In this document: one piece after another, positions 42,520 through 51,720 of the stretch
Position numbering within the stretch: position 1 is the first letter of the stretch
Layout: the number at the start of each line of letters is the position of its first letter
Assembly: GCF_002305875.1 (NCBI RefSeq)
Contig: NZ_CP022098.1
Coordinates: 5,952,001-6,016,000, forward strand
DNA length: 64,000 nt
From: Cystobacter fuscus
GTDB lineage: Bacteria; Myxococcota; Myxococcia; Myxococcales; Myxococcaceae
Direction of reading: 5' to 3'
Made by a program: the position numbers and the translations under genes
The notes under the pieces: generated by a model
The model's input: the letters and a program-made list of their open reading frames with translations, nothing else
Databases searched by the model: none
Told to the model about the DNA's origin: nothing

Positions 42520-42599
42520 GCTTCGGACTCCTGAGGAGGGGAGGAATGCGCTTTATTCCAGGGCCGGGGGTGGCGTCACCCGCCCAGGAAGGGTTTCCC

Positions 42600-44414
42600 A
42601 TGTCGGATTCATCACGCAGGTGGTTCTTGACCCGGAGTGTGCTGGGCGTGGCGGGAGCGGTGGTGGCGGGCCGGGCGGAGGCGGCGCCTCCCGACGCGGG
42701 AACGGGCGCCCCGGCTCCGGCGGGCTCTCCGCCCGCGTTCGGCACCGCCCCGTCCGTGGGACCGGAGGTGAACGCGGCCACCTTCGAGGAGGCCAGCAAG
42801 TTGATGCGCGTCACCCTGACGCCGGCCGAGCGCGCGCAGGCGGCGGGCAACTGGCGCGAGATGATGGCGCCGTTGCTCGAGCGGCGCACGGGGCCTCGCC
42901 GGGTGGAACTGGAGCCGTCGCTGGCCCCCGCGACGCGGTGGGATCCGTCGCTGCCGGGGGTGAAGACCGTGCCCTCGCGCAACCGCTTCGTCCGGAGCAA
43001 GGCCCCGGGGGCGCCGCTGCCCCAGAAGGACGAGGACATCGCCTTCGCGCCCGTGTCCCAGCTCTCGCGGTGGGTGGAGTCGCGCGCGCTGACGTCCGAG
43101 CGGCTCACCAACATCTACCTGGAGCGCTTGCGGCGCTTCGATCCGAAGCTCCAGTGCGTCATCACGCTCACGCCGGAGCTGGCGCTCGAGCAGGCGCGGC
43201 GCGCGGACAAGGAGATCGCCGCGGGCCGGTATCGCGGTCCCCTGCACGGCATTCCCTGGGGGGCGAAGGATCTCGTCGACACGGCGGGCATCGCGACGAC
43301 CTACGGCGCCGAGCCCTTCCGCGATCGGATTCCCACCACCGACGCGACCGTGGTGGACAGGCTGCACCGGGCGGGGGCGGTGCTCGTGGCGAAACTGAGC
43401 CTGGGGGCGTTGGCGCTCAATGACATCTGGTTCGGGGGCGAGACGAAGAACCCCTGGGTGTTGGAGGAGGGCTCGTCGGGCAGCAGCGCGGGCCCCGGGT
43501 CGGCGACGGCGGCGGCGTGCGTGGGCTTCTCGCTGGGGAGCGAGACGGGAGGCAGCATCGTCGCGCCGTCGATGCGCTGCGGGGTGGCGGGGCTGCGGCC
43601 CACGTATGGGCGCGTGCCGCGCACCGGGGCGATGACGTTGAGCTGGACACTCGACAAGCTGGGGCCAATGGCGCGGGGGGTGGAGGACACGCTGCTGGTG
43701 CTCTCGGCGCTCTCCGGCCCCGACGCGGGGGATGGGGCGAGCGTGCCCTCGCGGCTGGACTTCGATGCCACCGCGGGGGTGAAGGGCTTGCGCGTGGGGT
43801 ATCTCCCCGCGTGGATGGAGCAGAGCCCGGCGACGGACGTGGATCGGGCGGCGCTCGAGACGCTCAAGACGCTGGGGCTGACGCCCGTGGAGGTGAAGCT
43901 GCCCGACTGGCCGTATTCCTCGCTCAACGTCATCCTCTTCGCCGAGGCGGCGGCGGCGTTCGAGGAACTCACGTTGGAGCACGGCGTGGACGCGCTGGCC
44001 ATGCAGGTGCCCGACGCGTGGCCGAACCTCTTCCGGCAGTCGCGCTTCCTGTCGGCGGTGGACTTCGTGCAGGCGGACCGGCTGCGGCACAAGGTGGCGC
44101 GGGAGATGGCGCGCATCATGGGGGAGGTGGATCTGCTGCTCGTGCCCTCGTTGCGCGAGGAGATGCTCACCGTGTCGAACTTCACGGGCCATCCCTCGCT
44201 GACGTTGCGCACGGGCTTCGTCGAGGTGGAGCGGGCGCGGAGCGACTGGGCGCCCAATCCCTTACGGCCACTGCCCACGTTCTCGCCCAAGCGCCGCGTG
44301 CCGCATGGGGTCACGTTGATTGGACGGCTCTTCGACGAGGGGACGTTGGGGCGGGTGGGGATCGCGCTGGAGCGGGCCTCGGGCGTCGCGGGCGAGCGGC
44401 CTCCGGGGTTCTGA
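42600..44414 (+). CDS. amidase signature family enzyme, exported by Tat
   Basis: A 604-residue hydrolase. The N-terminus SSRRWFLTRSVLGVAGAVVA is a twin-arginine signal. After a Pro/Ala linker and about 140 residues without a known domain, the amidase signature catalytic core follows: Lys in GIPWGAKDLVDTAG, and Ser residues in EEGSSGSSAGPGSATAAACV with SLGSETGGSI. The order K...S-S is the Ser-cisSer-Lys triad. It hydrolyses an amide bond; substrate unknown. AGGAAGGG lies 5-12 bp upstream of the start. Confidence 0.92.
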   Translation: MSDSSRRWFLTRSVLGVAGAVVAGRAEAAPPDAGTGAPAPAGSPPAFGTAPSVGPEVNAATFEEASKLMRVTLTPAERAQAAGNWREMMAPLLERRTGPRRVELEPSLAPATRWDPSLPGVKTVPSRNRFVRSKAPGAPLPQKDEDIAFAPVSQLSRWVESRALTSERLTNIYLERLRRFDPKLQCVITLTPELALEQARRADKEIAAGRYRGPLHGIPWGAKDLVDTAGIATTYGAEPFRDRIPTTDATVVDRLHRAGAVLVAKLSLGALALNDIWFGGETKNPWVLEEGSSGSSAGPGSATAAACVGFSLGSETGGSIVAPSMRCGVAGLRPTYGRVPRTGAMTLSWTLDKLGPMARGVEDTLLVLSALSGPDAGDGASVPSRLDFDATAGVKGLRVGYLPAWMEQSPATDVDRAALETLKTLGLTPVEVKLPDWPYSSLNVILFAEAAAAFEELTLEHGVDALAMQVPDAWPNLFRQSRFLSAVDFVQADRLRHKVAREMARIMGEVDLLLVPSLREEMLTVSNFTGHPSLTLRTGFVEVERARSDWAPNPLRPLPTFSPKRRVPHGVTLIGRLFDEGTLGRVGIALERASGVAGERPPGF

Positions 44415-44466
44415 GTCCGGTCTCGTGCGGTGCCAGGCAGTGGTTCATTGACTGAGGAGGTGCGCT

Positions 44467-45816
44467 GTGTTCACACGTCTTGAGGGTTCGTGTCCGGCGG
44501 ACGCGCAGCGGCGTCCCTGGTTGGGGGTTTGGGTCCTCCTCGTCCTTTTCCTCCATGCCGCCTGTGCCGCGCCGATGGCTGGAGTGAGGGCCGAGGCAGT
44601 GGCGAGGAGTGAGGCCGCGGACGAGTGGGTGCACCTCACGTTGCCCACCCGGTTCGGGGCCGTGCAGGTGAGCGACTTCGAACTCAACGAAGCCATGTCC
44701 ACCCTGGTGCTGAACATGCCGCTGCGGGTGGCGGGCTCCCATTTTCCGCTCTACCTCCACCGGAAGCTGGCGCTGGCCTCGGTCACGGGAGAGGCATGGC
44801 GCACACCTCTGGCAAAGTCCTACGGGCGCTTCTGCGAGCGGCAATGCACTCCGGGAGACTGCCTGGAGTTGTTCAAGGACGGGCCAGGGCTGGACGGTGA
44901 GGACAAGCGCGACATCGCCCTGGCGCTCTCCGTGAATACAGCGCTGGAGGCGCGGGACGCGGAACTGCGCTCCATGTTCTCCACGACGCAGCTGTGGACG
45001 ACGCTGAGCCTCACCCTCACTGGCTACATGGCGCTGGTCGCGGCACCCGAGCCCGTTTCCAAGGGCGTGGCCGCCGCACTGACCGTTTTGCTGTGGGGGT
45101 ACCTGGGCTGGGAGTTGTTCGACCTGCTACGGGCCTACTTCCAGTTATGGGAAGAGGCGGCCGAGGCCAGCACCTTCGCGGAGCTGCACGAGGCGGGGAA
45201 GCGCTTCGGCAAGGTCATTGGACCCAACAGCATGCGCATCCTCCTCTTGTTGGGCACGGCGGCGGTAGGGGAGACGGCGGCGCTCGTGTCCAAGGCGCCG
45301 AAGCTGCCGGGTTTCGCGAAGGCCGAGGGTTCGCTCAAGTCCCAGGCCGGCATCCGTGACGTGCTCACGGCGGTTCAGGAAGCGGACAGAGTGAAGGTCG
45401 CCGTGTCGGAGGGCACGTTCAGTGTCGTCCTGCCCGCGAATGTCTTGAGCATGGCCGCACGGCTCCCTCCCGCATCCTCCGACCCACCGAAGAAGAAGCC
45501 GCAAGTGCACCACATCGCCACGGTCGAGAACGAGGTGTCCACCTTGCGCGGAGGGCCTTGGACACAACGGTTCAAGAGTTTCTTCGACAAGGCGGGCATG
45601 TCGATGGAGGACCCGGCCAACAAGGTCCAACTCCCCAGTCATAGGGGGCCACATCCCGAAGCGTACCATCAAGCCGTCTTCGACAAGTTGGAGCAGGCGT
45701 CAAAAACCTGCGTCACTCAACAGGAATGCGCGAGTGCATTGAGGAAAGCGCTGAGGGAGCTGGCCGCGGAGATCGCCAAGACTGGAAGTCGACTCAACAG
45801 GCTGCTGACCGAATGA
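44467..45816 (+). CDS. second Sit-like lipoprotein toxin with AHH-type nuclease motif
   Basis: A 449-residue protein, GTG start preceded by GAGGAG. Hydrophobic signal WLGVWVLLVLFLHAACAAP, with a possible lipid Cys in a non-canonical HAAC box. The N-domain, the paired hydrophobic segments (LVAAPEPVSKGVAAALTVLL) and PKLPGF correspond block by block to the toxin at 39691-40980. The C-terminal domain has VHHIATVEN, GGPWTQRFKSFFDKAGMS and HRGPHPEAYH. Its stop overlaps the start of the immunity gene (ATGA). Confidence 0.78.
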   Translation: MFTRLEGSCPADAQRRPWLGVWVLLVLFLHAACAAPMAGVRAEAVARSEAADEWVHLTLPTRFGAVQVSDFELNEAMSTLVLNMPLRVAGSHFPLYLHRKLALASVTGEAWRTPLAKSYGRFCERQCTPGDCLELFKDGPGLDGEDKRDIALALSVNTALEARDAELRSMFSTTQLWTTLSLTLTGYMALVAAPEPVSKGVAAALTVLLWGYLGWELFDLLRAYFQLWEEAAEASTFAELHEAGKRFGKVIGPNSMRILLLLGTAAVGETAALVSKAPKLPGFAKAEGSLKSQAGIRDVLTAVQEADRVKVAVSEGTFSVVLPANVLSMAARLPPASSDPPKKKPQVHHIATVENEVSTLRGGPWTQRFKSFFDKAGMSMEDPANKVQLPSHRGPHPEAYHQAVFDKLEQASKTCVTQQECASALRKALRELAAEIAKTGSRLNRLLTE

Positions 45817-47084
45817 AAACCTCGTTTGGGAATACCAACATGGCAGGACAATATTTCAGGCTTCTGGACGATGTTCATATCCCTGGTCGGTGGGAACTGG
45901 ATGACCCCGTGAATCAACAGGGCCAGACGATCGGAACCTGGATGTTCAGGCGGGGCATGCCCGTCCATCTCGAAGGACGGATTCGGGTTCCTCTTTATGT
46001 CCCTGGCATGGCGCTGGACTTCTCCATGCTGGCGGGGGCGTCCATTCCAGTGGTTCATGCCCGAGTGGCAGATGTCTTTGCCAGATTGGCTCCTGGTGAC
46101 GTGCAACTCATTCCGGTGCAGGTGGACGGCCAAGCCGATCCCTATTTCCTCCTCAACATCACGCGAGTCGTGAAGTGTATTGACGACGAGGCCTCCGATG
46201 AGGTGCGCTACTGGAAGCCGGAGCATGGGCAACCTGAAAACGAGGGAGAGTACCGCTCTGTCATCGGACTGCGCATCGATCCTACCAAGGTGGGCGAGGC
46301 TCAAGTGCTTCTCACCTGGGGTTGGATAGCCATCATCGTGTCCGAGGCCATCAAGAATGCCCTCATAGACATGGGGGCCACGGGGCCTAAGTTCGCAGAG
46401 GTCACCGGTCCAAGCAGTCTTGGTGCGGATGAGCGCGCGAGGAACCAGAAATCCCGCGAGCTTCTCGAGTCGGCGGAAACCTCCCGAGAGGCCACCTGGC
46501 GCACCCTGGGCTCGCTGGATGAGGAAGTCATCATGCCTATCGCCATGAGTGACTCGTGGCCGGGGCAGCGGCAGCTCTGGTGCGTCATCCGTCGCGAGGC
46601 AGGACGCACCTTGCTCGTGACTCATGGCCTCTCGGATCCGTTCATCGAGCGCCTGGAGCCCTCCGTGGGCTTTGGCCTGGAACTCGCCCTGGAGGTGGAT
46701 GCGGCCGTGAAGGACATCTCGAAGGGCTGGCCTCTGCTGTTACTGGATCGTGTGGCGAATGAAGTCGCCCATCACGAGCATGTGCGCGAGGGGGTGAAGG
46801 AGGGCCTCTTCTCCATGGAGGTATCTGGAAAGGGAATGCCCAAGTCATTCATCAACAAGCAGGGGAGGGTGGCCGTGTTGCTGGGCGTGGAGTCGCGCAC
46901 GCTGCCGAAGCGATTCTCCACGCCGTACGGAGAGGTGAGTCTCGTCACCGTCAAGGCGCTGCTGCCCGCGGAACTGGCGTACGTGTTGGAGCATGGCGCG
47001 GAGGGTCAGGCCGAACTGGCGCGGCGCTTCGCTGAGAGCGACGAGGAGCACCTGTCTCGCGCCCGAAGACGCTCAGCGGTATAA
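45813..47084 (+). CDS. fused Imm11-SUFU dual-domain immunity protein
   Basis: A 423-residue cytoplasmic protein. The ATG at 45813 overlaps the toxin stop; 45840 is an alternative start. Residues about 10-200 are an Imm11 domain (GQYFRLLDDVHIPGRWELDD; AIIVSEAIKNALIDMG). Residues about 235-415 resemble a SUFU (suppressor of fused) domain: TLLVTHGLSDPF, VGFGLELALEVD, WPLLLLDRVANEV and RFSTPYGEVSLVTVKALLPA. Both families are known immunity types in polymorphic toxin systems. The homologous locus at 39 kb has Imm11 alone, so SUFU is an extra module, possibly against another toxin. Confidence 0.8.
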   Translation: MKTSFGNTNMAGQYFRLLDDVHIPGRWELDDPVNQQGQTIGTWMFRRGMPVHLEGRIRVPLYVPGMALDFSMLAGASIPVVHARVADVFARLAPGDVQLIPVQVDGQADPYFLLNITRVVKCIDDEASDEVRYWKPEHGQPENEGEYRSVIGLRIDPTKVGEAQVLLTWGWIAIIVSEAIKNALIDMGATGPKFAEVTGPSSLGADERARNQKSRELLESAETSREATWRTLGSLDEEVIMPIAMSDSWPGQRQLWCVIRREAGRTLLVTHGLSDPFIERLEPSVGFGLELALEVDAAVKDISKGWPLLLLDRVANEVAHHEHVREGVKEGLFSMEVSGKGMPKSFINKQGRVAVLLGVESRTLPKRFSTPYGEVSLVTVKALLPAELAYVLEHGAEGQAELARRFAESDEEHLSRARRRSAV

Positions 47085-47111
47085 CCCCGAAGTATCCTGA
47101 ACATCGCATGA

Positions 47112-47345
47112 GGAGGTGCCTGCTGTTCTCTCTTCAACCTGGCTCACGCTTCCATAGAGGCGAGCCGTACCGACATACAATGCGTCTACGAATTCAAGTT
47201 TCCCTGTCACGAAAGCCGCAGGCTCAGTCCCAACACCTCTTCTGGTGTGAAAGAGCAGTTGAAGGGATACCAGCGCCTGACAAAAAGATGTCCTGTGGCG
47301 CTCATTACGCCCGGCGGACTCTGGCAATGGGGCATTGATTTATGA
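47112..47345 (+). pseudogene. orphan PD-(D/E)XK toxin C-terminal tail
   Basis: A frame open from 47112 without a start codon encodes DIQCVYEFKFPCHESRRL and, further on, QLKGYQRLTKRCPVALITPG, ending TGA at 47343-47345. VYEFKFPC matches VYDLKFPC of the complete toxin at 2822-3688, giving the second half of a PD-(D/E)XK site. The N-terminal two thirds of a toxin are missing. Its stop overlaps the ATG of the DUF3396 gene, exactly as a toxin would. A displaced toxin tip or a cassette for recombination into a full toxin gene. Confidence 0.65.
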
Positions 47346-48394
47346 CAGGCCAGTACCCCCGACTTCGCCTTCGTGGCATTCCCCCGGGCCCATGGATGCT
47401 CCATGAGGAAGCGCCTCCGCGCCAGCGGCGGCAACTGCTAGCACGTGAAGTCGTGCGCATCGTCTTCTACATGCCACACGATCATCCTGAACTCTCTCTC
47501 GGGGTGAGCCACGCCATCGACAGCTACATTCACGGGGTTGGTCAGGGTCCCCAAAGCATCAATTACGTCTACTTCTCGCATGACGAGGGCATGCGCCTAG
47601 AAGAGGAGCAGTGGAGTTGGGTTCGACGTCTCCTGGAGACGACGAAGCGCCGCTCATTCCCTGCTGATTACGAACCCTGGGAGCGGAGAGAAATCCAGAA
47701 GCGGGGCTATGAGCGAAGGCTTCGCTTCACCGGGGGAGAGGACAGCCAGAATGGCTACCAGCTCGAGTACCGGGCACGCATCCCCTGGCGGCCCGCTCCA
47801 GAGCGAACGATGGCGAGCGTGCTCACGGCTACACTTCCCATCGAGTTCCTCGAAGAGCATGGCCCTGGTCGCGTGCGCCAGCTGGCCCTCGATATGGCCT
47901 CCATGCTGTCATTCGCTTCTGGCCACGTAGGATTGGCCCTTGAGCTCGACTGGTGCCTTCGACCCGCGGACAATGCCTTTCGCGCTCAGGTCCTGCGCTA
48001 TCCAGGCATCGATCTGCGAGCGGCATGGCGCCACGAGCGGTGGATGGGCCATCACGTGGATGGAGTTCACTGGCTCAACTTCCTCGGACCTCCCACGCTC
48101 ACTCAACTCGGAGGCGCAATCGCCTTGAAATCCCGGCTGGACTCCGCCGAGACAACGCTGGTGGAGCTAGACGAGCAGCGCGTCTTGGTCTCCCTCGGAG
48201 AGAGGCCGGAGGCGGGGGACCTGGCCACCGGGACGAGCCTTCCCGCCTACCGCGAACTCGCTCGGGTGCTGGAGCCCTGGCTCGAGCCGCTGTTCCTCGA
48301 TCAGTGCTGGGATTCCGAGAGGGATCCCCGGTACACGAAGCTCGTCCTCACCGAGGAGGAGGCTCGGCGCTGGTGGCGCCGTTTCCTTGACTGA
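47342..48394 (+). CDS. DUF3396 family immunity protein
   Basis: A 350-residue DUF3396 protein with DGVHWLNFLGPPTLTQLGG at about residue 238 and QLALDMASMLSFASGHVGLA upstream, paralogous to 3700-4602. It is translationally coupled (ATGA) to the orphan toxin tail. It probably protects against the nuclease to which that tail belonged, made by relatives. It carries a longer N-terminal segment than its paralogue and a C-terminal WWRRFLD. Confidence 0.85.
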   Translation: MTGQYPRLRLRGIPPGPWMLHEEAPPRQRRQLLAREVVRIVFYMPHDHPELSLGVSHAIDSYIHGVGQGPQSINYVYFSHDEGMRLEEEQWSWVRRLLETTKRRSFPADYEPWERREIQKRGYERRLRFTGGEDSQNGYQLEYRARIPWRPAPERTMASVLTATLPIEFLEEHGPGRVRQLALDMASMLSFASGHVGLALELDWCLRPADNAFRAQVLRYPGIDLRAAWRHERWMGHHVDGVHWLNFLGPPTLTQLGGAIALKSRLDSAETTLVELDEQRVLVSLGERPEAGDLATGTSLPAYRELARVLEPWLEPLFLDQCWDSERDPRYTKLVLTEEEARRWWRRFLD

Positions 48395-48399
48395 GACGC

Positions 48400-49578
48400 T
48401 CAGCCCACCACGACGATCGGAACCCCATACGGATCCGTCTTCGTGCGTCCGCGGGCCGCTGTGTCCTCCTGCTCGGGCCGCAGCCGCACGACGTCCGCGG
48501 CCATGAGCCGCCGCAGCGCCCGGTACGCCGCCAGCTCGCCCATGGCCGTGTTGCGCAGCACCTCGCGCACGCTCCGGCTGCCCCGCAGCTTCGAATACAG
48601 ATACAAATCGTCCGCCGTCAGCGAGGGCGGAGTAGGGCGGGGCAGGGGCTCGAAGAGCAGCCGCCCATCCAGCGCCAGCACCTCGTCCGCCAGCGCCACC
48701 ATCAGCCGCACCTCCGCTTCCCGGTACAGCGCGTGCGCCTCGGGAATCGGCGCCCGCTCCAGTGCCTGGGCCGCTACCGCCACCGCCTCCTCGTACTGGC
48801 CCGCCTCCACCCGCCGGCGCGCCTGCTCCAGCAGCGCCGCCAGCGCCGCGGCCTCGTCCTGTCTCGGCTCCTGCGTCTGGCGCGGCAACAGCGCGCCCCG
48901 CCGGTACAGCCGCAGCACCCAGCGCGCTCCGTGCACCGGCCCCTCGGGGCTCGCCGCCAGCAGCGCCCCCAGCGTCACGCCCTGCTCGGCCATGCGCAGC
49001 AGGTGCTCCTCCGCCGTCGACGCCGCCTCCAGCGCGAACTCCCGGCACACCCCGAACGTCGTCCCCGGTCCCGCGAAGAGCGTCCAGAACACCTTCCACT
49101 CGCGCTGCCGCGTCATCGCGTCCCGGTGCAGCTCCCTCAGCGCCATCCGCGGCAGCTCCACCACCCGGCCCGGCGCCGGCAGCCCCGGCACGAACTCCAC
49201 CTCCCCGGACTGCCACCCGTAGGAGTCGAACAGCGCCTCGCGCGCCTTGTGCTCCATCGCCTCGAGCAACCGCGCGCGCTCCACCAGCCCCCGCTCCACC
49301 ACGAAGGTGCCAAAGGGCACGCGCGCCGTCTCCGCCGCCTCGAAGGCCTGGGCCGCCCGCGACGCGTCCAGGATGCGCATGCGCGCCAGCACCTGTCCCA
49401 GGTGCTCCCGAGGCTCCGTCGAGCTCTCGCCCACCAGGTGCCCGTCCCGGATGAAGAACTGTCGCCGCACCGCCCCCCGCTCCACCTTCAGCGTCCCCTC
49501 GAGCCCCGAGGCGTCGACGAACGCGGGCATCAACAGCGACAGCCCATAGCTGGCCAGGTTGCCCTTGAAGCGCTCCAT
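48400..49578 (-). CDS. DUF4388 domain protein
   Basis: A 392-residue cytoplasmic protein. The start at 49578 gives MERFKGNLASYGLSLLMPAF followed by GLEGTLKVERGAVRRQFFIRDGHLV, the DUF4388 (PATAN-like) domain common in myxobacterial signalling proteins. A second region (EHLGQVLARMRILD, FGTFVVERGLVERARLLEAM) resembles type II secretion/pilus ATPase N-terminal repeats, then TPR-like helices (AALLEQARRRVEAGQYEEA). A scaffold or adaptor role is likely. Confidence 0.8.
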   Translation of the reverse strand: MERFKGNLASYGLSLLMPAFVDASGLEGTLKVERGAVRRQFFIRDGHLVGESSTEPREHLGQVLARMRILDASRAAQAFEAAETARVPFGTFVVERGLVERARLLEAMEHKAREALFDSYGWQSGEVEFVPGLPAPGRVVELPRMALRELHRDAMTRQREWKVFWTLFAGPGTTFGVCREFALEAASTAEEHLLRMAEQGVTLGALLAASPEGPVHGARWVLRLYRRGALLPRQTQEPRQDEAAALAALLEQARRRVEAGQYEEAVAVAAQALERAPIPEAHALYREAEVRLMVALADEVLALDGRLLFEPLPRPTPPSLTADDLYLYSKLRGSRSVREVLRNTAMGELAAYRALRRLMAADVVRLRPEQEDTAARGRTKTDPYGVPIVVVG

Positions 49579-49818
49579 GCCGTGGACTTCCTTCTTCGCG
49601 AGAGACGAGAGTGTCAGGGTAGCGGAACCCGGCGTTCTCCTCAACCCGTTGATTTCACACACCTTTTGATGTCAACACGAGGACGGACCCTCCTCCCCCC
49701 CGCCTGGGTAGGGAGCAGGCTGGGGGGGTGGGTTGCCCGTACCCGCAGGAAAGTTGCAGGGGGGCCAAGGGTGTGCGAACCAGGGCTGTCACCCCTTTCG
49801 ATTATAGGCGTGGGAGTC

Positions 49819-50832
49819 ATGCGGATTCTTTCGGGCGTGCAGTCCTCGGGTCGGTTGCACATCGGCAACTACTACGGCGCCATCCGGCAGTTCGTGCAAT
49901 TGCAGGAGCAGGGCGAGGCCTACTTCTTCATCGCCAACTACCACTCGCTCACCACGCTCCGGGATCCCCGCCAGGCGGAGACCTACACGCGCGAGGCCGC
50001 CATGGCCTACCTGTCGCTCGGGTTGGATCCGAAGAAGGCGGTGCTCTTCCGCCAGAGCGACGTGCGCGAGGTGTTGGAGCTGTACTGGCTGCTGGGCACC
50101 GTGGTGCCCGTGGCCAACCTGGAACGTGCCACCAGTTACAAGGACAAGCTGGCCAAGGGCATCAGCGCCGACTTCGGCCTGTTCGCCTACCCGGTGCTCA
50201 TGGCCGCCGACATCCTGCTCTACAGCCCGGACTTCGTGCCGGTGGGCAAGGATCAGATCCAGCACATCGAGTTCGCGCGCGACTGGGCGGTGAAGTTCAA
50301 CCTCACCTACGTGCCGGGCTACGATCCGCAGGACCCGGACGGCAAGGAGAAGGGGCACGCCCCCGGCCTGCTCAAGCTGCCCGCGGCGCGTGTGCAGGAG
50401 GACACCGCCACGGTGCCGGGCGTGGACGGACAGAAGATGTCCAAGTCCTACGGCAACACCATTGATCTCTTCGGCGACGAGAAGGAGCTCAAGAAGCGCA
50501 TCATGGGCATCAAGACGGACTCCACCCCCGTGGAGGCCCCCAAGCCCACCGAGGACGCCCCCCTCTACGATCTGCTCAAGCTGATGCTGCCCGCGGACCG
50601 CTTCGCCGAGGCGGATGCCTCCTGGCGCGCGGGCGGCAAGGGGTATGGCGACTACAAGAAGCTGCTCCTCGCGGCCTTCCTCGACACGTTCGGGCCGGCC
50701 CGCCAGCGCTACACGGAGCTGCAGAACGATCCGGCCGAACTCGAGCGCATCCTCCAGGATGGCGCCGAACGGGCCCGCGCCGAAGCCACCCGGTTGTTGC
50801 AGCGGGTGCGTCGCGCCGTGGGTATTCCCTGA
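49819..50832 (+). CDS. trpS: tryptophan--tRNA ligase
   Basis: A 337-residue class I aminoacyl-tRNA synthetase that charges tRNA-Trp. Motifs: GVQSSGRLHIGNYYGA (HIGH signature), DILLYSPDFVPVGKDQIQHI and KMSKS in VDGQKMSKSYGNTI. Length is normal. Start at 49819 with GGGAG 5-9 bp upstream. scpA follows after 18 bp, making trpS-scpA-scpB-rluB a probable operon. Confidence 0.96.
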   Translation: MRILSGVQSSGRLHIGNYYGAIRQFVQLQEQGEAYFFIANYHSLTTLRDPRQAETYTREAAMAYLSLGLDPKKAVLFRQSDVREVLELYWLLGTVVPVANLERATSYKDKLAKGISADFGLFAYPVLMAADILLYSPDFVPVGKDQIQHIEFARDWAVKFNLTYVPGYDPQDPDGKEKGHAPGLLKLPAARVQEDTATVPGVDGQKMSKSYGNTIDLFGDEKELKKRIMGIKTDSTPVEAPKPTEDAPLYDLLKLMLPADRFAEADASWRAGGKGYGDYKKLLLAAFLDTFGPARQRYTELQNDPAELERILQDGAERARAEATRLLQRVRRAVGIP

Positions 50833-50850
50833 TCCCGTGAAGGACCTCGG

Positions 50851-51720
50851 GTGAGCACAGGCGGCGGTCCCAGCGATCCTCCCTCCGAGGAGCTGCTCGA
50901 CGCGGACGTCCCCCGTACGCCGGGTGACGCCTTCCGCATCGCCTTGCCCAATTTCGAGGGTCCGCTCGACCTGTTGCTCCACCTCATCAAGGAGCACCGG
51001 CTCGACATCTTCGACATCCCGCTCGCGCTCATCACCGAGAAGTACCTCGAGTACCTGGAGCGCATGCGGGAGATCAACCTGGACATCGCCGGGGAGTTCC
51101 TGGTGATGGCCGCCACGCTCGCCCACCTCAAGAGCCGCATGCTGCTGCCGCGCCAGGACGTGGCCGAGCAGGCGGTGGACGCGGTGGCCGAGCTGCAGCA
51201 GGAGGAGGCGGGCGACCCGCGCGAGGAGCTGGTGCGCCGGCTGCTGGAGTACCAGAAGTACAAGGATGCCGCCGAGCAGCTCGCCCGCCAGGACATCCTC
51301 GATCGGGACATCTTCCCGCGCCGCGTGCCCGTGGAGGCCGTGCCCATCCCCGAAGAGGAGGTGGGCCTGCAGGAGTTCAGCGTCCTCAAGCTCATCGAGG
51401 CGTTGGACCGGGTGATGGAGCGGCTGGCGCCCAAGCTCCAGCACGAGGTGGTGCGCGAGAAGGTGAGCCTGTCGGACGCCATGCGTCGCATCGCGGAGAA
51501 GCTCGCGGGGCAGGAATCCTGCACGTTCGACAGCCTGTTCGAGGAGCAGCGCACGCGCCAGGCCGTGGTCATCACCTTCCTGGCCATCCTGGAGATGGTG
51601 AAGCGGCGGTTGCTCAAGGTGAGCCAGGAGGAGCCGCTCGCGGCCATCCTCCTGCGGCCCAACGGGGACGCACTGAAGAACCTGCTCCCCACGGAGATGG
51701 ACGAGAGTGACTACCGGTAA
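50851..51720 (+). CDS. scpA: segregation and condensation protein A
   Basis: A 289-residue kleisin subunit of the SMC-ScpAB condensin. GTG start. The N-terminal helical domain has NFEGPLDLLLHLIKEHRLDI and AGEFLVMAATLAHLKSRMLL, and the C-terminal winged-helix has VVITFLAILEMVKRRLLKV. Overlaps scpB by 14 bp, so the two are co-translated. Confidence 0.95.
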   Translation: MSTGGGPSDPPSEELLDADVPRTPGDAFRIALPNFEGPLDLLLHLIKEHRLDIFDIPLALITEKYLEYLERMREINLDIAGEFLVMAATLAHLKSRMLLPRQDVAEQAVDAVAELQQEEAGDPREELVRRLLEYQKYKDAAEQLARQDILDRDIFPRRVPVEAVPIPEEEVGLQEFSVLKLIEALDRVMERLAPKLQHEVVREKVSLSDAMRRIAEKLAGQESCTFDSLFEEQRTRQAVVITFLAILEMVKRRLLKVSQEEPLAAILLRPNGDALKNLLPTEMDESDYR

